Below are positions 57,643-64,000 of a stretch of 64,000 bases of DNA, one piece after another (the stretch's first letter is position 1; the number at the start of each line of letters is the position of its first letter). Made by a program: the position numbers and the translations under genes. The notes under the pieces are model-generated. The model had not been told where the DNA came from, did no database searches, and saw nothing but the letters and a program-made list of their open reading frames with translations. The DNA is from Bradyrhizobium sp. 1 (GTDB lineage Bacteria; Pseudomonadota; Alphaproteobacteria; Rhizobiales; Xanthobacteraceae), in NCBI RefSeq assembly GCF_023073315.1, contig NZ_JADPJH010000002.1:222880-286879 (forward strand). The letters run 5' to 3'.

Positions 57643-58953
57643 TCACTTGATGTAGCCGGCGCGCTTCATCTCGCGCTCGGTCACCGATTGCGCCGCGGTG
57701 AGCGCGGCATCGACCGTCATCGATCCCGCGAGCGCGGCCGAGAATTGCTGGCCGACCTGCGTGCCGATGCCCTGGAATTCCGGGATCGCCGCATATTGCA
57801 CGCCGACATAAGGCACCGGCTTCACCGTCGGCTTGTTCGGATCGGCGGCATCGATCGAGGCCAGCGTCAGTTTGGCGAACGGTGCGACCTTCAGATAGTC
57901 GGGGTTCTGGTAGAGCGAGGTGCGCGTGCCTGGCGGCACGTTGGCCCAACCCTCCTTCGACGCCACCAGCTTGGTGTAATCCTTGCTCGTCGCCCAGGCG
58001 ATGAACTTTTCCGCGGCTTCCGTCTTCTTCGAGCCGGCGGGGATGGCGAGATTCCACGCCCACAGCCAGTTGGCATTCTTGCCAAGGCCCGTATTGGGCG
58101 CGAGTGCAAAGCCGACCTTGTCGGCGACCTTGGAGTCCTTCGGATTGGTGACGAAGGATGCCGCGACCGTGGCGTCGATCCACATCGCGCACTTGCCGGC
58201 GTTGAACAGCGCGAGGTTCTCGTTGAATCCGTTGGAGCTCGCACCGGGAGGGCCGGAATCCTTCATCAGGTTGACGTAGGTCGTGAGCGTCGCCTTCCAT
58301 TCCGGCGTGTTGAACTGCGGCTCCCACTTCTCGTCGAACCAGCGCGCGCCGTAGGAATTGGCCATCGCCGAGAGGAACGCCATGTTCTCGCCCCAGCCGG
58401 CCTTGCCGCGCAGGCAGATGCCATATGTGCCTGCGCTCTTGTCGGTCAGCTTCTTGGCGGCGTCGATGACGAAATCCCAGCTCGGCTTTTCCGGCATCTT
58501 CAGGCCGGCCTTGTCGAACAGATCGGTGCGGTACATCACCATCGAGCTCTCACCGTAGAACGGCGCGGCATAGAGCTTGCCGTCGGCGGAGACGGCATCC
58601 TTGATCTTCGGCAGCAGGTCGGCGACGTCGTAATCGGCGCCGAGATTGGCGAGCGGCACCAGCCAGCCCTTCTTGGCCCAGATCGGCACCTCATAGGTGC
58701 CGATGGTGAGCACGTCGAACTGGCCACCCTTGGTGGCGATGTCGGTGGTGACGCGCTGGCGCAGCACGTTCTCCTCCAGCGTCACCCATTTGACCGTGAT
58801 GTCGGGGTTCTTCTTGGTGAATTCAGCCGTCAGCCCCTGCATGCGGATCATGTCGCCATTGTTGACGGTGGCGATCGTCAGGGTCGTTTCGGCCATCGCA
58901 GGGACAGCCAGCAGGATGGACGCGCCGCAGACGGCGCCGAGGACGAGTTTCAC
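57643..58953 (-). CDS. Polyol ABC transporter substrate-binding protein (SmoE-like)
   Basis: 436-residue periplasmic protein with a signal peptide ending VPAMA (about residue 21). Family 1 binding protein of the sorbitol/mannitol type: TTLTIATVNNGDMIRMQGLTAEF, WVTLEENVLRQRVTTDIATKGGQFDVLTIGTYEVPIWAKKGW and FGESSMVMYRTDLFDKAG-like blocks. GTG start at 58953 with GGGAGG 5 nt upstream. First gene of a seven-gene operon (binding protein, two permeases, ATPase, SDR, FGGY, PfkB), behind a palindromic operator. Confidence 0.93.
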   Translation of the reverse strand: MKLVLGAVCGASILLAVPAMAETTLTIATVNNGDMIRMQGLTAEFTKKNPDITVKWVTLEENVLRQRVTTDIATKGGQFDVLTIGTYEVPIWAKKGWLVPLANLGADYDVADLLPKIKDAVSADGKLYAAPFYGESSMVMYRTDLFDKAGLKMPEKPSWDFVIDAAKKLTDKSAGTYGICLRGKAGWGENMAFLSAMANSYGARWFDEKWEPQFNTPEWKATLTTYVNLMKDSGPPGASSNGFNENLALFNAGKCAMWIDATVAASFVTNPKDSKVADKVGFALAPNTGLGKNANWLWAWNLAIPAGSKKTEAAEKFIAWATSKDYTKLVASKEGWANVPPGTRTSLYQNPDYLKVAPFAKLTLASIDAADPNKPTVKPVPYVGVQYAAIPEFQGIGTQVGQQFSAALAGSMTVDAALTAAQSVTEREMKRAGYIK

Positions 58954-58982
58954 GGTGACCTCCCTAAGCTCGCGCTTTTGAG

Positions 58983-59007
58983 CATATGCCCACGCGTTGG
59001 GCGTATG
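58983..59007. promoter_or_regulatory. Palindromic operator of the polyol operon
   Basis: CATATGCCCA (58983-58992), 5-nt spacer CGCGT, TGGGCGTATG (58998-59007). Nine of ten positions are symmetric, and two of three flanking bases extend the symmetry. It lies 29 bp upstream of the binding-protein start and touches the candidate -10, suiting a repressor. The nearby SorC-type regulator is the likely ligand-responsive protein. Confidence 0.7.
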
Positions 59008-59034
59008 TTCAACTTATGGCGGAGGTATTGTCAA
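59005..59034 (-). promoter_or_regulatory. Candidate sigma-70 promoter of the polyol operon
   Basis: On the minus strand TTGACA (plus 59029-59034) matches the -35 consensus fully; GAACAT (plus 59005-59010) sits 18 nt downstream as a weak -10 and overlaps the operator arm. The -10 assignment is uncertain. Confidence 0.5.
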
Positions 59035-59087
59035 GCAGGCGGGAGGGTGTTCCCGCAACTTATGAGTGCTGCGGTGCGATACCCTCC

Positions 59088-59210
59088 CCGTCATGCCCCG
59101 CGAAGGCGGGGCATCCAGTACTCCGTTCCGTCTGTTGGTTTGCCTCAAGGGGGCCGCAGCGCACTGGATCGTCCGCCCCAGTGCGCAATTGCGCACAAGG
59201 CGGACGATGA
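59088..59210. repeat. Intergenic palindromic repeat, family C
   Basis: Lies in the 309-bp gap between the SorC-type gene end and the polyol promoter. The left part CCGTCATGCCCCGCGAAGGC..., followed by GGGGCATCCAGTA, pairs loosely with CTGGATCGTCCGCC and GGCGGACGATGACAG on the right. Inside is a perfect 16-bp palindrome GTGCGCAATTGCGCAC (59181-59196). Similar repeats are common in Bradyrhizobium-type genomes from memory. The remainder of the gap holds no gene. Confidence 0.7.
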
Positions 59211-59262
59211 CAGCGGCGTGGAGAGACCCGCTGCCTCGCCGCCACGCTGAAAAAGCGAATGC

Positions 59263-60213
59263 CTACCGTTCCAGGATAGCCGTTGCCGTCGTCTCGTCCG
59301 TGATCAGGCCGTTGATCAGGCGCCCGTTCAGCGCCGCCGTAATCGCCTGCACCTTGGCCGCGCCGATCGCAGCGCCAATCGTCGTGGTCTTCGCCGGCAC
59401 TTCCGGCGGAATGCTGGTCAGGCGCTTGTTGGTGCCGGCCTTGAGCAGGCGGCCCTTGGAATCATAGGCCCAGCCGGTGATCTCGCCGATGGCGCCCTGC
59501 CGCATCATCTCGAACAATTCGTCGCGGGTGACGAAGCCATCGACATGGACCTGGGCCTTCTGATCCATCTGGCCGATGCCGACGAGGCGCAAATCCGCCT
59601 TGGCTGCGACCGCCTTCACCTTCGCGATTGGCTCGATCCGCACCATCTTGTTGCGCTCGTCTTCCGAGGACATCAGGAACGGCAGCGGCATCGGATAATG
59701 CCGCGCGCCGGTGCGATCGGCGAGCCGGCCGACCGTGTCGTAGAAGCTCGCCGAGCCGTCGGCGGAGATGTTGCCGACCAGCGAGACGATCTGGTGGTTG
59801 GGCCGGTCGATCGGCGTGACGCGCTCGACCGCTGCGCGCACCGCCCGCCCCGTGCCGAGCGCGACGATCACGGGCGTCTCCGAGCGCAGCGTCGCGTCGA
59901 GCAGATTGGCGCATCGTTCCGCGATGCCAGCTGTGGCCTGCGGCGCGGCAGGATCAGCAGGCACCACTTCGCAATGGCTGAGGTCAAACCGCTCCTTCAG
60001 GCGCGCGGCCAATTCCATGCAGGCGGCGATGGGATGTTCGAGCCTGAACGTGATGAGCCGCTCGGCAAGGCACAGCGAGACCAGCCGCTGCGCCGACGCA
60101 CGCGAGACCTGAAGCATTTTTGCGATCTCGTCCTGGGTGTGGCCGGCAATGAAATAGAGCCAGCCGGCGCGCGCGGCATCGTCGAGTCTGGATTTGTCGT
60201 TCTCGGCGGCCAA
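59263..60213 (-). CDS. SorC/DeoR-type sugar-binding transcriptional regulator (SmoC-like)
   Basis: 316 residues. An N-terminal helix-turn-helix (about 12-55) reads ARAGWLYFIAGHTQDEIAKMLQVSRASAQRLVSLCL; the rest is the SorC sugar-phosphate-binding domain with ALGTGRAVRAAVERV, IVSLVGNISADGSAS and ADLRLVGIGQMD. TTG start at 60213, with GGAAGGGGG about 12 nt upstream and no ATG until residue 34. It begins 4 nt after the HAD gene stop, so the two are coupled. It probably controls the downstream polyol operon through the 58983-59007 palindrome. Confidence 0.9.
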   Translation of the reverse strand: MAAENDKSRLDDAARAGWLYFIAGHTQDEIAKMLQVSRASAQRLVSLCLAERLITFRLEHPIAACMELAARLKERFDLSHCEVVPADPAAPQATAGIAERCANLLDATLRSETPVIVALGTGRAVRAAVERVTPIDRPNHQIVSLVGNISADGSASFYDTVGRLADRTGARHYPMPLPFLMSSEDERNKMVRIEPIAKVKAVAAKADLRLVGIGQMDQKAQVHVDGFVTRDELFEMMRQGAIGEITGWAYDSKGRLLKAGTNKRLTSIPPEVPAKTTTIGAAIGAAKVQAITAALNGRLINGLITDETTATAILER

Positions 60214-60217
60214 GGCG

Positions 60218-60883
60218 TCACGCCCCCTTCCAGAAATCGCTCATCTGCGCGAAGACCCGATCGGCTCCGGCGCCGGACAATATAGCCTGCCCGTCGCGCC
60301 CGCGATAATGGCTGCCGCCGACAAATCCCCAGACCATCATGCCGGCTGCCTTGGCCGCCTGCACACCGCTGACGCTGTCCTCTATCACCAGCGTGCGCGC
60401 GGGTTGCACGCCCATCTTGTCAGCCGCGTAAAGGAAGAGATCCGGCGCGGGCTTGCCGTGCGCGACCATTTGCGCGGTGTAGATCCGGTCGCCGAAATGC
60501 GGCGCGAGGCCGGTCAGCTTCAACGACAGCGCGACGCGGTCGAAATCACTCGACGAAGCCACGCAAGATGGCGCGCGCAAGCCGGACAGGACTGTATCGA
60601 CATCTGGAATCGGCTGGAGCGCCCTCTCGAAGGCGATCAGCACGCGCGACTTCAGCCGAAGCGGAAAATCGACCGGCACCATTTGGCCGAGCTCGCAATA
60701 ATGCTGCGTGACCGCGCCCGTGCTTCTCCCGAGGAACAGCTCGAGCGCCTGAGCAAGTGTCAGCGATATCCCAAATTCGGACAGCGCGTCGGAGAGGCAC
60801 TGGCAGCTCAGCAGCTCGCTGTCGACGAGCACGCCGTCGCAATCGAAAATGACGAGATCAGGCTTTGGCCGGATTTGGTCCAT
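60218..60883 (-). CDS. HAD-superfamily sugar phosphatase/phosphoglucomutase-like hydrolase
   Basis: 221-residue HAD-IA hydrolase. Motif I is DLVIFDCDGVLVDSE (nucleophile D14, acid D16); motif II is the Ser in SCVASSSDFDRV; motif III Lys in AHGKPAPDLF; motif IV VIEDSVSGVQAAKAAGM. A small cap domain lies at about 20-85. It most likely dephosphorylates a sugar or polyol phosphate, perhaps removing a toxic phosphorylated intermediate or the inducer of the regulator encoded next. Transcribed with, and just ahead of, the SorC-type regulator. Confidence 0.88.
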   Translation of the reverse strand: MDQIRPKPDLVIFDCDGVLVDSELLSCQCLSDALSEFGISLTLAQALELFLGRSTGAVTQHYCELGQMVPVDFPLRLKSRVLIAFERALQPIPDVDTVLSGLRAPSCVASSSDFDRVALSLKLTGLAPHFGDRIYTAQMVAHGKPAPDLFLYAADKMGVQPARTLVIEDSVSGVQAAKAAGMMVWGFVGGSHYRGRDGQAILSGAGADRVFAQMSDFWKGA

Positions 60884-61044
60884 CCCGGCATACGATCATA
60901 TACCCAGTTGATGGGCAATAGTTCAGCCGGGGAACACGACGCCGCGTGCCCTTGTTCAATGGGCCACCTGCCGGTAGATCGCCCGCAACGCCGGGCCAGC
61001 CTCTCCGTCGCGATCGCGACGGTGCTGTTCACGACGCAATAATT

Positions 61045-61158
61045 CGTAGGGTGGGTTAGCGAAGCGTAACCCACCACCTTCGTTTCCGCGGAAACAGAAG
61101 TGGTGGGTTACGCCAGCGGACTGCGCTTCGCGAAGCCGCGGGGCTAACCCACCCTACG
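61045..61158. repeat. Nested intergenic palindrome, family D
   Basis: Three nested symmetries: outer CGTAGGGTGGGTTAGC (61045-61060) with GCTAACCCACCCTACG (61143-61158), middle GTAACCCACCAC (61066-61077) with GTGGTGGGTTAC (61100-61111), and inner GTTTCCGCGGAAAC (61082-61095), all perfect complements. It fills most of the 290-bp gap between the HAD gene start and the end of the gguB-like gene; 60884-61044 otherwise shows nothing recognisable apart from the HAD promoter region. Confidence 0.85.
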
Positions 61159-61173
61159 GCACTCCCGATGCGT

Positions 61174-62364
61174 TTATCGTCGCTGATTGTACACGTCGAT
61201 GCACACCGCTCCCAGCAGCACCAGGCCCTTGATGACCTGCTGATAGTCGATGCCGATGCCGAGGATGGACATGCCGTTGTTCATCACGCCCATGATCATG
61301 GCGCCGACCACGGCGCCGCCGACGCGCCCGACGCCGCCATAGGCCGAGGCGCCGCCGATGAAGCAGGCCGCGATGACGTCGAGCTCGAAGCCCAATCCCG
61401 CCTTCGGTGTCGCGGTGTTGAGGCGCGCGGCGAAGACGAGGCCGGCAAGGGCTGCCAGCACGCCCATGTTGACGAAGGTGAGGAAGGTCAGCCGCTCGGT
61501 CTTGATGCCCGACAGGCTTGCCGCCTTGGCGTTGCCGCCGACCGCGTAGATCTGCCGGCCGATCACGGTGCGGCGGGTGACGAAGCCGTAGAGCGCGATC
61601 AGCGCGCCCATGATCACCAGCACGTTGGGCAGGCCGCGATGCGAGGCGATCAGATAGGTGAAATAGAGCACGGCACAGGCCAGCAAAATGCTCTTGCCGA
61701 GGAAGAACGCGTAGGGCTCGACCTCGATGCCGTGCGACAGTTCGCGCGACCTTCCCCTGGCGCTGGCGTAAACGAGGCCCAGCGCGAGCACCGCACCGAT
61801 CAGCATCGAGGTCGGATGCAGCGTGCCGGCCTCGGGCAATATCTCCGGAATGAAGCCGGAGGACAGCTTTTGGAAGGTCGCCGGGAACGGTCCGAGCGAC
61901 TGGCCCTGCAACACCGCAAGCGCAAGCCCCTTGAACACCAGCATGCCCGCCAAGGTGACGATGAAGGACGGGATCTTGAAATAGGCCACCCAATAACCCT
62001 GCGCCGCGCCAATGGCAGCGCCGACCACGAGGCAGACGATGAAGGCGAGCGTGTAATCGACCTTGTAGGTCACCATCAGCACGGCAGCGACCGCACCGAC
62101 GAAGCCCGCGACCGAGCCGACCGAGAGGTCGATGTGCCCGGTCACGATCACCAGCAGCATGCCCAGCGCCATGATGACGATGTAGCTGTTCTGCAGCACC
62201 AGATTGGTGAGGTTGAGCGGCTGCAGCAGCGTGCCGCCGGTCATGACCTGGAAGAACAGCATGATCGCGATCAGCGACATCAGCATGCCGTAATTGCGCA
62301 GATTGTTCTTGATGAAGCTGCCGTGCCGGCGCTCCTCGGGCAGCGAAACCGTCTTGTCGGTCAT
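61174..62364 (-). CDS. gguB: Multiple-monosaccharide ABC transporter permease (GguB/MmsB-like)
   Basis: 396-residue inner-membrane permease of the ribose/xylose class. About ten helices are visible; family blocks are VIVTGHIDLSVGSVAGFVGAV, FIVTLAGMLVFKGLALAV, TVIGRQIYAVGGNAKAASLSGIKTERL and GASAYGGVGRVGGAVVGAMIMGVMNNGMSILGI. Length and sequence fit GguB of Agrobacterium (about 398 aa), which imports several sugars with GguA and a ChvE-type binding protein. Its ATG overlaps the gguA stop by 4 bp. Symbol given by similarity in order and length. Confidence 0.9.
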   Translation of the reverse strand: MTDKTVSLPEERRHGSFIKNNLRNYGMLMSLIAIMLFFQVMTGGTLLQPLNLTNLVLQNSYIVIMALGMLLVIVTGHIDLSVGSVAGFVGAVAAVLMVTYKVDYTLAFIVCLVVGAAIGAAQGYWVAYFKIPSFIVTLAGMLVFKGLALAVLQGQSLGPFPATFQKLSSGFIPEILPEAGTLHPTSMLIGAVLALGLVYASARGRSRELSHGIEVEPYAFFLGKSILLACAVLYFTYLIASHRGLPNVLVIMGALIALYGFVTRRTVIGRQIYAVGGNAKAASLSGIKTERLTFLTFVNMGVLAALAGLVFAARLNTATPKAGLGFELDVIAACFIGGASAYGGVGRVGGAVVGAMIMGVMNNGMSILGIGIDYQQVIKGLVLLGAVCIDVYNQRR

Positions 62365-63932
62365 GGCTGCGATCCTCCCATCTCCGCGGCCTCAGGCACG
62401 CTGTTGCTTCGTTCGTTGCGCATGATGGCGCGCATGATCTTTTCCTGCGTCGCATCGAGGCCCTTGAACTCGCCGACGAAGGCGCCGTCGTTCATGACGC
62501 AGATGCGGTCGCAGATACCGAGCAGCTCGGGCATCTCCGAGGAGATCACCACGACGCCGCGGCCGGCTTCCGCAAGCTCGTTGATGATACAGTAAATCTC
62601 GTATTTGGCACCGACGTCGATGCCCCTGGTCGGCTCGTCCAGGATCAGCACTTTTGGGTCGGTCATCAGCCATTTCGACAGCACGACCTTTTGCTGGTTC
62701 CCGCCGGAGAGCTGGCCGGTCTCCTGGTAGACGTCGGAGCAGCGGATGCGCATCCGGTTGCGGTAGTCGCTGGCAACCTTCAGCTCGGCGATGTCGTCGA
62801 TCACCCGCCCCGGCGCGACCTGCTTGAGGCTCGCGAGCGTGATGTTCTTGCGGACGTCGTCGGCGAGGATCAGCCCGAGCTGCTTGCGGTCCTCGGTAAC
62901 ATAGGCAAGGCCCGCATCGATCGCAGCCGCGACGCTCGTCAGCGCGATCTCACGGCCTTCGAGGCGGATACGGCCGCTGATATTGCTGCCCCAGGAGCGG
63001 CCGAACAGGCTCATGGCAAACTCGGTGCGGCCGGCGCCCATCAGCCCTGCAATGCCGACGACCTCGCCGCGCCTGACACTGAAATCGAGGTTCTTGATCA
63101 CCTGCCGCTCGGGATGAATGGGGTGATAGACCGACCAGTTCTCGACGGTGAGGACAGGATCGCCGATTTTCGCGTTGCGCTCGGGAAAGCGATGGGCGAG
63201 ATCGCGGTTGACCATGCTGCGGATGATGCGGTCTTCCTGGATCGGCTCGGCGCGGCAATCGATGCTGTCGACGGTGCGGCCGTCGCGCAGCACGGTGATG
63301 TGGTCGGCGACCTTGGCGACCTCGTTGAGCTTGTGCGAGATCAGGATCGAGCCGATGCCCTGCGCGCGGAACGCCATCAGGCGTTCGAGCAGCGCGGCGC
63401 TGTCGGCCTCGTTCAAACTCGCGGTCGGCTCGTCAAGGATCAGCATCCGCACCCGCTTGGACAGCGCCTTGGCGATCTCGACCAGTTGCTGCTTGCCGAC
63501 GCCGAGATCGGTGATCAGCGTATCAGGGGATTCCTTCAGGCCGACCTGCGCGAGCAGCTCGCGCGTGCGCCGGTAGACCTCGTCGCGGTCGATCACGCCG
63601 AGCTTTGACGGCGGATGCGACAGAAAAATGTTTTCCGCGATCGACATCAGCGGGATCAGCGCGAGCTCCTGGTGGATGATGATGATGCCGAGCGCCTCGG
63701 AATCATTGATGTCGCGGAAGCGCCGCTCCTCACCGTCAAAGACGATGGTGCCCTCGTAGCTGCCCGCGGGATAGACGCCGCTCAGCACCTTCATCAGCGT
63801 CGACTTGCCGGCGCCGTTCTCGCCGACAAGGGCGTGGATTTGGCCGGCCTGAACCGAGAAGTTGACGTCGCGCAGCGCCTGGACGCCTGCAAAGCTCTTG
63901 CTGACGTTGCGCATTTCCAGCATGGCGGTCAT
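62361..63932 (-). CDS. gguA: Multiple-monosaccharide ABC transporter ATP-binding protein (GguA/MmsA-like)
   Basis: Tandem ATPase, 523 residues from ATG 63932; in-frame starts at 63947 (ATG) and 63959 (GTG) remain possible. The first half has Walker A GENGAGKST, signature LGVGKQQLVEIAKAL and Walker B MLILDEPTASL; the second half is catalytically degenerate (GLMGAGRTEF in the Walker A place) but keeps LSGGNQQKVVLSKWL and LILDEPTRGIDVGAKYEIY. This asymmetry is usual for ribose-class ATPases. The binding-protein gene expected upstream (chvE-like) is outside the window. Confidence 0.92.
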   Translation of the reverse strand: MTAMLEMRNVSKSFAGVQALRDVNFSVQAGQIHALVGENGAGKSTLMKVLSGVYPAGSYEGTIVFDGEERRFRDINDSEALGIIIIHQELALIPLMSIAENIFLSHPPSKLGVIDRDEVYRRTRELLAQVGLKESPDTLITDLGVGKQQLVEIAKALSKRVRMLILDEPTASLNEADSAALLERLMAFRAQGIGSILISHKLNEVAKVADHITVLRDGRTVDSIDCRAEPIQEDRIIRSMVNRDLAHRFPERNAKIGDPVLTVENWSVYHPIHPERQVIKNLDFSVRRGEVVGIAGLMGAGRTEFAMSLFGRSWGSNISGRIRLEGREIALTSVAAAIDAGLAYVTEDRKQLGLILADDVRKNITLASLKQVAPGRVIDDIAELKVASDYRNRMRIRCSDVYQETGQLSGGNQQKVVLSKWLMTDPKVLILDEPTRGIDVGAKYEIYCIINELAEAGRGVVVISSEMPELLGICDRICVMNDGAFVGEFKGLDATQEKIMRAIMRNERSNSVPEAAEMGGSQP

Positions 63933-63954
63933 CGCATCTTGTCCCATCCGTTGC

Positions 63955-64000
63955 TTCACCTCGCCCCGCTTGCGGGGAGAGGTCGATCGCGAAGCGATCG
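63955..64000. repeat. Partial family B repeat at the window edge
   Basis: CCCCGC-TT-GCGGGG (63964-63977) followed by CGATCGC-GAA-GCGATCG (63984-64000), the same layout of short hairpins as the copies at 43.2 and 51.3 kb. It continues beyond the window. It stands immediately upstream of the gguA-like gene. Confidence 0.6.

Overview
The window looks like chromosome of a Bradyrhizobium-type alphaproteobacterium. This is inferred from high GC, Rhizobiales-style gene families (cobO/cobQ/bluB, gguAB-like sugar transporter, many ABC importers) and several families of intergenic palindromic repeats; no rRNA, tRNA, CRISPR array, transposase or phage gene is visible. About 46 protein genes are supported. 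The first (cobW) is cut by the left edge, and the upstream partner of the last operon (expected sugar-binding protein) lies beyond the right edge.

Layout. 1-7.6 kb: cobalamin genes. A B12 riboswitch on the minus strand controls a DUF1636 Fe-S-like protein plus cobW; cobO-cobQ (+), cobD-cobC (-) and cobU-cobS-bluB (+) cover adenosylation, amidation, aminopropanol attachment and nucleotide-loop assembly. 7.7-26.5 kb: a two-partner secretion operon (-) made of a small secreted protein of unknown function, a 5442-residue TpsA adhesin that fills a quarter of the window, and its TpsB outer-membrane transporter. 26.8-30.6 kb: a periplasmic binding protein translationally coupled to a hybrid histidine kinase. 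30.6-33.2 kb: a LysR regulator divergent from a glyoxalase-fold dioxygenase and a small esterase (quinone/electrophile detoxification type). 33.3-41.4 kb: an eight-gene operon with IclR regulator, PotABCD-like importer, AroM, DUF917 and a hydantoinase-A-like protein. 41.5-42.8 kb: a minimal YadA-type trimeric autotransporter. 43.3-51.2 kb: an amidase and dipeptide-type ABC transporter (-) with a divergent LysR gene. 51.4-60.9 kb: a polyol ABC importer operon with SDR dehydrogenase, FGGY kinase and PfkB kinase, preceded by a HAD phosphatase/SorC-type regulator pair. 61.2-63.9 kb: gguAB-like sugar importer genes.

Most interesting signals. (1) The mature giant TpsA appears to contain only twelve cysteines, all in six local pairs, including two Cys-Cys motifs followed by Asp-Gly-His. 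(2) A 9-bp hairpin buries the Shine-Dalgarno sequence directly downstream of the B12 riboswitch. (3) A 10-bp-arm palindrome overlaps the predicted -10 of the polyol operon. (4) The AroM/DUF917/HyuA importer operon looks like an uncharacterised uptake-and-ring-opening pathway for a hydantoin-like compound. (5) The binding-protein/hybrid-kinase pair has no transporter genes beside it and probably acts as a sensor. Repeat elements sit only between transcription units.
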